From an uncultured Clostridia bacterium (GTDB taxonomy: Bacteria > Bacillota > Clostridia > Christensenellales > Borkfalkiaceae), in assembly GCA_934272745.1 (NCBI GenBank), contig CAKQSI010000029.1:1-23998 (forward strand): a stretch of 23,998 nucleotides of DNA, in the 5' to 3' direction. The position numbers and the translations under genes are program-made. Below the pieces are notes generated by a model. That model was not told the origin of the DNA. It ran no database searches and worked only from the letters and a program-made list of their open reading frames with translations. Of the stretch, positions 18,497 to 23,998 are shown in pieces (the stretch's first letter is position 1; each line of letters starts with the position of its first letter).

Positions 18497-19050
18497 CCCT
18501 CCCAAAGCACCACGAAACAAAAGACATGCACGAAATTCTCCGGACTCCCCGGCGGGTTTCGATATAAGCCCACGCCCAACCCTCTTTGATGGAAGCCTGT
18601 CGTTTTTGTCCGTTTCAACGTACAAAATATCCTTTCGATATTTTATCCCAATTCATACAAGAAAGCCTTTTTCGATATCTTAATCCCTCTGCCCGGCACC
18701 TTTCCCGGCGCCCACTCACCACACCACGCCACGCCCTCGTTAAAATCAACGAAACCACCCGTCCGCTTCCCTCCCCAAAAAAAATCGCCGGTTTTTACTG
18801 ATAAAACCGCAACTCTACTGAGATTAGAGTCCTCTACCGGGGCGGAATTTTGTCCGGTAGAATTCTACTTTTGCGTTTTTGAAGTGTATAATCGGCAAAA
18901 TTCGGATTGAGTTGACTTTCTTTCCCCTTTGGGTAAAATAGAAGAAAAGATCAAGTTGTAGAAGAAAAGGTCAGGCTGCGGCGCTTTCCGCAAATAAACA
19001 ACTTTCCGTAAAATAAACAGCGACTTCAAACTTCTTAACCAAAAAATAAC
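18497..19050. other. Non-coding stretch before the glycosyltransferase gene
   Basis: No gene supported. The text contains a hairpin CTACCGG/CCGGTAG (about 18834-18864), a promoter at 18912-18939, and a ~20-bp tandem duplication (GAAGAAAAGATCA / GAAGAAAAGGTCA) within the predicted 5' leader at 18941-18980. Confidence 0.5.
18912..18939 (+). promoter_or_regulatory. Probable promoter of the glycosyltransferase gene
   Basis: TTGACT (18912-18917) and TAAAAT (18934-18939) are 16 bp apart, about 130 nt upstream of ATG 19068. Confidence 0.6.
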
Positions 19051-19067
19051 TTCAGGACAATCGACAT

Positions 19068-20333
19068 ATGGACGCAACTATTAAAAATCAAAAAGAACTG
19101 ATCTCGATCGTCGTGCCCTGCTACAACGGACACAAGACGCTCGACCGCTGCATCGGCAGCATTCTGGCGCAGACCTATCGCAATTTCGAACTTTTAGTAG
19201 TGGACGACCGTTCCACCGACGACTCCCGCGAGATCGTTTCGGCGTACGCCGAAAAGGACCCGCGCGTTCGGCTGATCGCAAAAGAACACGGCGGGGTTTC
19301 CGCGGCGCGGAACGCCGGTCTTGCAGAAGCGAAAGGCGAATATCTCCAGTTCGTGGACGCGGACGACGACATCGAACCCGACATGCTGGAAAGCATGCTT
19401 CGCCTGTTAAAGCGCGAGCGCGCCGACGTCTGCGTGTGCAATTATTCGCACCCGTCCATCAAAAATTATCTGGGCAACCGCGTTTTGAATTTTTCGAGAA
19501 AGGAAGACCTTCTGCGCTACGTTCAGACTACGTTTGCCATGGTCGTCCCCTGGAACAAGCTCTATCGCCGCGCGGTTTTAACCGAGCGTTTCGACGAAAC
19601 GGTGCATTTCTGCGAGGACGAGTTGTTCGGCTTCGCCAACCTGAAAAACATCAAAAAGCTGGTCAGTACCGACCGCGTGCTGTACCACTACTACGTCGCC
19701 CCGCCGGAAACCAAGGAAGAAGAACTTTCCTGCATCAACAAAATGGCGCGCGACAAAGATTTCTGGAAAAATAAAAACACCTACTGGTACAAGCGCAGCG
19801 AACTTTTAGAGCGCAGTCTGAACTATCTTTACGCCGCCTTTCCCAAGGCGCAGGCGGAAGAACTGGCGCTCGTCCGCATGTTCGATTTTATGATCTGGGA
19901 AATTCTGATCCTGACTTCCTGCAAGGTGGATCAGAACGGTCTGACGCACGAAATGCAGAACGTTTTCCGCGAGCCGCTTTTCCTTTCCGCTATGAAGCAG
20001 CGGGAAAAATACGGCGTACGTCTGCGCGTCCTTTCGGGGGAACGGCAGGACGCGCTGGTCGCGCTTTTCGTCAACCGTGCGGCGAATTTGTGTAACCGTA
20101 TTGCGGAAAACGGTCTTCCCTTCCGCCCCTATTTTGCCGTGCTCACCCTGTTTTTAGGAATGTTTACGGAGGCGGACGCCGTCGTCGATCCCGCCGACCA
20201 GATGGGCGAAACCTATTATCTTTACCGCAATCGCCTGCTGAAAGAAGCCGAACTGCTCGACTCCTCTCCCGCGTTTTCGTTTGACCTGTTTGAAAATTTT
20301 GAAACCGCGCCCGAAGCGCTGCCCGCAATCTGA
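19068..20333 (+). CDS. Glycosyltransferase family 2 protein
   Basis: This 421-aa GT-A fold glycosyltransferase transfers a sugar from a nucleotide-sugar donor, probably to a cell-surface polysaccharide precursor at the cytoplasmic membrane face. The N-terminal domain is canonical: ISIVVPCYNGHKTLDRCIGS (12-31), VVDDRSTDDS (44-53), GVSAARNAGLAEAKGEYLQF (76-95), and the metal-binding DADD at 97-100. The C-terminal half is helical without clear transmembrane segments and is not family-diagnostic. Acceptor and donor cannot be told. ATG 19068 has only a modest AGGA-type site upstream. It is a single gene, with no polysaccharide cluster around it. Confidence 0.93.
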   Translation: MDATIKNQKELISIVVPCYNGHKTLDRCIGSILAQTYRNFELLVVDDRSTDDSREIVSAYAEKDPRVRLIAKEHGGVSAARNAGLAEAKGEYLQFVDADDDIEPDMLESMLRLLKRERADVCVCNYSHPSIKNYLGNRVLNFSRKEDLLRYVQTTFAMVVPWNKLYRRAVLTERFDETVHFCEDELFGFANLKNIKKLVSTDRVLYHYYVAPPETKEEELSCINKMARDKDFWKNKNTYWYKRSELLERSLNYLYAAFPKAQAEELALVRMFDFMIWEILILTSCKVDQNGLTHEMQNVFREPLFLSAMKQREKYGVRLRVLSGERQDALVALFVNRAANLCNRIAENGLPFRPYFAVLTLFLGMFTEADAVVDPADQMGETYYLYRNRLLKEAELLDSSPAFSFDLFENFETAPEALPAI

Positions 20334-20478
20334 CCGGCACTACGGAACCGACCGCCCCGCGAACCGGCTGCCCCGCGGATTTACCGGAGTGCCTATGACC
20401 CAAAAGGTCTGCGCGGGATTGCCGGCACGGTTTATGACACCCGAAGTTTCCGGAATGGCTGAAGCGGTTTCCGGTCAA

Positions 20479-20610
20479 CACTTTGACCGATTTTTACGGT
20501 ACGTATGACCGTTTTTCGAAACGCACGGCATTTATCCCCGGCAGACCCAAAACGAAACCGGCGCCGCAGGTAGCACTTTGACCGATTTTTACGGTACGTA
20601 TGACCGTTTT
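20479..20610. repeat. 37-nt perfect direct repeat with internal palindrome
   Basis: 20479-20515 and 20574-20610 are identical and 95 bp apart. Each contains TTTTTACGGT, seven bases, then ACCGTTTTT, an inverted repeat. The word TTTGACC in each also pairs with GGTCAA just before copy 1. A CGGTCGGCAC word repeats at 20611 and 20637. Confidence 0.9.
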
Positions 20611-20686
20611 CGGTCGGCACGTTGTCCGGTTTTCCCGGTCGGCACCCCAAATTTTGCCTACACAATATTTCTTTTTTCTTCTTTTG

Positions 20687-20714
20687 CCGCGACCGGACTT
20701 TCGTCCGGTCGCGG
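20687..20714. terminator. 12-bp hairpin terminator
   Basis: CCGCGACCGGAC (20687-20698) and GTCCGGTCGCGG (20703-20714) pair perfectly around TTTC and are followed by TGTTTCTTTCC. It is the probable end of the glycosyltransferase transcript. Confidence 0.7.
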
Positions 20715-21022
20715 TGTTTCTTTCCTTTTCCGCCAGGGCAACGTTGTGCCGATCGCAGCGTTTCAATACGCCTTATTTTCCGAAGCAAAAGATTTTCAAG
20801 ACGCGCAAAGGCTTCCCGCCCGGTCGATATTCCGTTTTTGCTTGTTTCTGCTTCCGCACCCTCTTTTTTCACCCGTCTTTCCGTTTTTCCCCGGCAAAAG
20901 TTCGCCCCTTTCCCCTCCGGGTTTGACCGGCAGATTATGCCGGATCGGCCGCAAAAACGGTCATCTATATAAATTGTCATATAAATTTATGACAAAACAC
21001 ATAAATTTCTTCCCTGAAAAAA

Positions 21023-21052
21023 TTGACTTTTTCACCCGCCCGGTAGTATAAT
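21023..21052 (+). promoter_or_regulatory. Sigma-A promoter of the large lipoprotein
   Basis: TTGACT (21023-21028) and a consensus TATAAT (21047-21052) have an 18-bp spacer. The predicted start near 21059 gives a ~130-nt leader. Confidence 0.85.
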
Positions 21053-21189
21053 GAAATTGGGTTTTAAGGTCGAACGGTATCATTTCCGCATGTTTTCAAC
21101 GTTTTTTACCGGAAAAAAGCGGAATCGTCACCCCCGTTTTCCCCATAAATCCCAAAAAATCAGAAAAATTTATGAAGGAGTATTGCAAG

Positions 21190-23637
21190 ATGAAGAAGAT
21201 TTTAATTTCCCTTCTCAGCGTGATTATGGTTGCCTGCATGGCGCTTACCCTCGCTGCGTGCGGCGAAAACAATCCCAATCCGTCGGTCTCTCCGTCCGCA
21301 GGAACTTCCGTTACGCTTACCCCGTCGACGGCTGATCCTACGACGAACCCGACCACCAATCCTACCGATGCACCGGTCAATCCCACGGTCAACCCCACCG
21401 ACGCACCGGTCAATCCCACGGTCAATCCTACCGAAGCACCGGTCAATCCTACGGTCAATCCTACCGACGCACCGGTCAATCCTACGGTCAACCCCACGGT
21501 CAATCCCACCGTTGAACCGTCCGTAGAACCCACGACGCCCGCTCAGAACCTGTACGCGAACGTCGTTGCAGCAATCGAAGCAGGCAAGTACGACAACCTG
21601 GAACTCAACGTTCCTCTGGGAGTTACCGTTGCCAAACGCGGCAGCAACGAACCTCTCCCCACCCAAGAAGAATTCGACTTCCTGGACACGAAAGGGGACG
21701 CTCATCACACCATCGTGATCGAAGGTTATGACAAACTGGGTATCGGTACCGAAATCTCCACAGTTCTGCAGAACGTCAACGTCAGCATGATTCGTTCCGG
21801 CGCAACGTTCTCCCTGAAACTGAGAGTTTCCGTGGATTCCGTCTGCAATTATAAAAGACTGGGCGAAGGCGCCGTTATCTATACCGAAGGTCACTGGACG
21901 TTCGCTTCGGAAGACGGCACCGTAAAAGTTGACGTTCCCTACTCTGACGGACGCGAACTTTTGGATATCGACAAAGAAACCGACAAAGTGGTCTACCTCG
22001 GCGGTGAAACCAACGTCTTCGGTTCCGCACAATTCTTCCCCGGCACCCTGACCGTCGATACCGACAAGATCGAAGAAGGAACCACGACCGAATCCGAAAC
22101 GCAGATCCTTTACTTCACCGAATCGGGCATCTACGTAGCCGACAATATGCTGAAAGAAGGCAAATCCGAAGCCGATCTGCTGTTCCACTATGGTTCCTGG
22201 GACTACGTCCTTGACCAATTCGCGAAACTGTTGCAGAAAGATTCGAAACTCAACCTGACCGCGGAAGATATCAAAACCGTCTTTGCGACGATCTCCGCCG
22301 AATGGGAGAAACCCGAAGTTCAGGCTGCTTTGCAAGACGTAATTGCCTCCGTCCTGAAATCGTTTGTGATGACCGAAACCGAAAACGGCTACGAACTCAC
22401 CTTCTCCGCCGATCTCGCGCCCTTCGTCAATACGATGGTCGGTATTCTGAAGGAAAACGGCGAAACCCCGCTCTACACCATCATCAACAACGTCTATCTT
22501 GCCGCTACCGAAAAGGAAGAAGGCGACCTTGCGACCGATCTGAAAGAATTACTTCCCAAAGTCTGCGCCTTCACGGTAGAAGACATGTTTAAGACGCTGG
22601 AACAAGTTCTTGCCAAAAACGGCACCTCTCTTGACGCCGTCGTGGAAGAACTGCTCCCCTACGTCAACAAGATCCTCGCTATGCTTCCGACAGGATCTCT
22701 GCCCGAAGGGATCGAACTCCCCATGGCGAAAGACACCGCAATGGCACTGATCACGATGGTCCGCACTCAGTACGGCGAAACGACCGTCGGTGACATCGTC
22801 AAAATGCTCGTTGACAAAACCGTTCCTCCGGAAGGAGAGGTACCTCCCTCTGTCGAACCCTCCGAAGCGCCCTTTGACGCAGTCGCTTACCTGTCCGCAA
22901 TGATCGATCAGGGCAAAGCGATGCTGAGCGAAATGACCATCAAAGGTCTGTTCGAAACATACGCCGGCGAAGGCGTCTACGACACGGTTACTTCGTTCCA
23001 TGCGCAGAAAATCGAAGGCACCCTGACCTTTACGTTCGACACCGAATATCGTCTGGTTTCCGGCACTTTCGCTTACGAAGTCAACGTCGGCATGATGGCG
23101 CCCGCTACCGATGAGAGCGGCGAACCCGTCTATCAGCCGCTCCTTCCGGGCGAAGACGGCACGCTGAAAGGCGAATACACCATCGAAATCGCTTACGGCG
23201 ACGTGACGATTACCCTTCCCACCAGACTCATCCCCAACGATCCGGAAGAAACCTATGACTTTACAACCGCTCCCGAAAAGGATAACCTGGTCGTCACCAT
23301 TGACGGAAAACTTTTTGTAAAAGTCGAAACGAACTACGCATACGTCAACTTCAGTTACGTTGCCGAAGACGGCGAAAGATATAACTATGGCAAAATGCTC
23401 GATATCGGCGCCTATCTGACCGTTACCAAGGACGATGCCGGCAACCACGTCATTACTGTGAAATATCAGGATCTGGCTGCCGCCGTCAAGGCGAAACTGG
23501 CTACGGACGTAGATTATCTGACGCATAACTGCACTTTTGACAATGCGCGAATCTCCTTCTATCTCTACGACCGCTATGAAGAAGGTTCCGCAGACAACAA
23601 CTACGCTTACTACTCCGTCACGATTTCGCAGGAATAA
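21190..23637 (+). CDS. Large lipoprotein of unknown function with repeat linker
   Basis: This 815-aa secreted lipoprotein has a signal peptide MKKILISLLSVIM and a lipobox LTLAAC with Cys24 as the anchor. Residues about 26-118 form a Pro/Thr/Asn/Val linker, including four 11-residue NPTDAPVNPTV-type repeats that would lift the rest away from the membrane. The body starts with beta-rich sequence, has a helical centre (about 350-540: FAKLLQKDSKLNLTAEDIK, TLEQVLAKNGTSLDAVVEEL), a second short linker PPEGEVPPSVEPSEAP, then a beta-rich end. I recognise no catalytic motif or family. ATG 21190 has AAGGAG (21175-21180) with 9-nt spacing. Base composition is less extreme than its flanks, with many AAC/GAC codons. 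It is followed by a terminator. Confidence 0.9.
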   Translation: MKKILISLLSVIMVACMALTLAACGENNPNPSVSPSAGTSVTLTPSTADPTTNPTTNPTDAPVNPTVNPTDAPVNPTVNPTEAPVNPTVNPTDAPVNPTVNPTVNPTVEPSVEPTTPAQNLYANVVAAIEAGKYDNLELNVPLGVTVAKRGSNEPLPTQEEFDFLDTKGDAHHTIVIEGYDKLGIGTEISTVLQNVNVSMIRSGATFSLKLRVSVDSVCNYKRLGEGAVIYTEGHWTFASEDGTVKVDVPYSDGRELLDIDKETDKVVYLGGETNVFGSAQFFPGTLTVDTDKIEEGTTTESETQILYFTESGIYVADNMLKEGKSEADLLFHYGSWDYVLDQFAKLLQKDSKLNLTAEDIKTVFATISAEWEKPEVQAALQDVIASVLKSFVMTETENGYELTFSADLAPFVNTMVGILKENGETPLYTIINNVYLAATEKEEGDLATDLKELLPKVCAFTVEDMFKTLEQVLAKNGTSLDAVVEELLPYVNKILAMLPTGSLPEGIELPMAKDTAMALITMVRTQYGETTVGDIVKMLVDKTVPPEGEVPPSVEPSEAPFDAVAYLSAMIDQGKAMLSEMTIKGLFETYAGEGVYDTVTSFHAQKIEGTLTFTFDTEYRLVSGTFAYEVNVGMMAPATDESGEPVYQPLLPGEDGTLKGEYTIEIAYGDVTITLPTRLIPNDPEETYDFTTAPEKDNLVVTIDGKLFVKVETNYAYVNFSYVAEDGERYNYGKMLDIGAYLTVTKDDAGNHVITVKYQDLAAAVKAKLATDVDYLTHNCTFDNARISFYLYDRYEEGSADNNYAYYSVTISQE
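21358..21489 (+). repeat. 33-bp in-frame tandem repeat, four copies
   Basis: Four consecutive 33-bp units encode NPT(D/E)APVNPTV, differing by synonymous C/T changes and one Asp/Glu change; partial NPTV units follow to about 21510. The frame is kept because 33 is a multiple of 3. Confidence 0.95.
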
Positions 23638-23749
23638 GACGAAAGCCGAAAGCATTTGCGCCGAATAAGTCTTACGGCGGAAGATCCGGCTGAAACGTCA
23701 ACAATCGGAGAATCGGATTTTAAATCCGACCGAACTTTTCAAAAGATTT

Positions 23750-23788
23750 CGCCGCCGCGGGCACGCCCGCGGCGGCGTTCTTTATTTT
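23750..23788 (+). terminator. Terminator of the lipoprotein gene
   Basis: CGCCGCCGCGGG (23750-23761) and CCCGCGGCGGCG (23766-23777) pair perfectly around CACG and are followed by TTCTTTATTTT. It lies ~110 nt after the stop; a smaller palindrome (TCGGATTT/AAATCCGA) precedes it at about 23713-23729. Confidence 0.88.
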
Positions 23789-23795
23789 CAACACT

Positions 23796-23866
23796 CCCTT
23801 GCAGTATCTTTTTTGCCAACCCTTGCATGGACATTTTTGACGACCCTGCAAGGTCTTTTTGACAAA
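23796..23866. repeat. 24-bp imperfect tandem repeat
   Basis: Units begin at 23796, 23820 and 23844 with CCCTTGCA or CCCTGCA and end TTTTTGACAA or similar; a fourth degenerate unit may start at 23867. It lies beyond the lipoprotein terminator, non-coding. Confidence 0.7.
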
Positions 23867-23909
23867 CCCCGCCGGTTTTGATTTTAGCGTTTTTATTTGT
23901 TTTTTCCGT

Positions 23910-23963
23910 AGGGATTCCATCCGCCATCCCTAACTATTTTTGCGGTGATAAACCGATTTATGC
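23910..23963 (+). repeat. 54-bp dispersed element, copy 2
   Basis: 48 of 54 positions match 7161-7214. Here the inverted ends are longer (TAGGGAT 23909-23915 with ATCCCTA 23926-23932). It is followed by a GCGGCGTT/AACGCCGC hairpin at about 23962-23979. The window ends before the next gene. Confidence 0.85.
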
Positions 23964-23998
23964 GGCGTTAAACGCCGCTCGTAGTACGTCCAGTACAA

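Larger units (their letters stand above)
20334..21175. other. 840-nt non-coding gap
   Basis: No gene supported. It contains two 37-nt identical direct repeats (20479, 20574), a strong hairpin (20687-20714) and the promoter of the downstream lipoprotein (21023-21052). Open frames here are Phe/Arg/Ser-rich and lack ribosome binding sites. Confidence 0.6.

Noticed and set aside
21202..23655. Two long reverse open frames antisense to the lipoprotein
   Set aside because: The Phe/Val/Gly-rich translations reflect the forward codon pattern. The forward gene has a promoter, ribosome binding site, signal peptide and terminator.

Overview
The window looks like the chromosome of a Gram-positive, Clostridia-type member of the Bacillota. 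The evidence is the AGGAGG-type ribosome binding sites, frequent TTG/GTG starts, sigma-A promoters with 17-bp spacing, a ribosomal protein L27 with a short N-terminal extension, a DUF3793-flavodoxin pair, and Sec/lipobox lipoproteins. Gene density is modest. The long intergenic gaps are packed with hairpins, short palindromic repeats and imperfect tandem repeats. No IS element, phage gene, CRISPR array or plasmid function was recognised.

Layout. 1-420: a reverse-strand tRNA-Val(GAC) with its own promoter and terminator. 561-4312: a methionine ABC importer locus, metN-metI-metQ. It is preceded by a strong promoter, a 27-codon leader ORF with 7 Met and 3 Cys codons, and an intrinsic terminator that overlaps a possible antiterminator. 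This arrangement fits ribosome-mediated attenuation, and no S-box or T-box is seen. 4321-6203: palindromes, then a promoter with a GTTAGC-N4-GCTAAC palindrome over its start region, a compact three-hairpin transcript ending in a terminator (candidate small RNA), a second identical palindrome, then DUF3793 and flavodoxin genes. 6204-7463: a non-coding, repeat-rich stretch. 7464-8773: a reverse-strand helical, probably ferritin-like protein, and the forward rplU-rpmA operon.

9326-12185: a reverse-strand operon coding for an MBL-fold hydrolase, a Rho homologue whose ATPase residues are largely replaced, and RadC. 12546-13220: a DUF1934-like protein with an acidic duplicated insert, whose promoter predicts a leaderless mRNA. 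13402-14943: a COG2509-like FAD oxidoreductase. 15380-16507: a membrane-anchored DUF1508 protein that contains a complete second translation start, so it may be two genes in one frame. 16737-18014: a HI0933/BaiN-type flavoprotein. 18015-19067: non-coding, with a 79-bp tandem repeat and a terminator. 19068-20333: a GT2 glycosyltransferase. 21190-23637: a large lipoprotein of unknown function with 33-bp tandem repeats in its linker.

The observations most worth follow-up are the Met/Cys-rich leader ahead of metNIQ, the catalytically degenerate Rho, the candidate regulated small RNA ahead of the flavodoxin operon, the embedded start in the DUF1508 gene, and the repeated placement of imperfect tandem repeats directly after stop codons.
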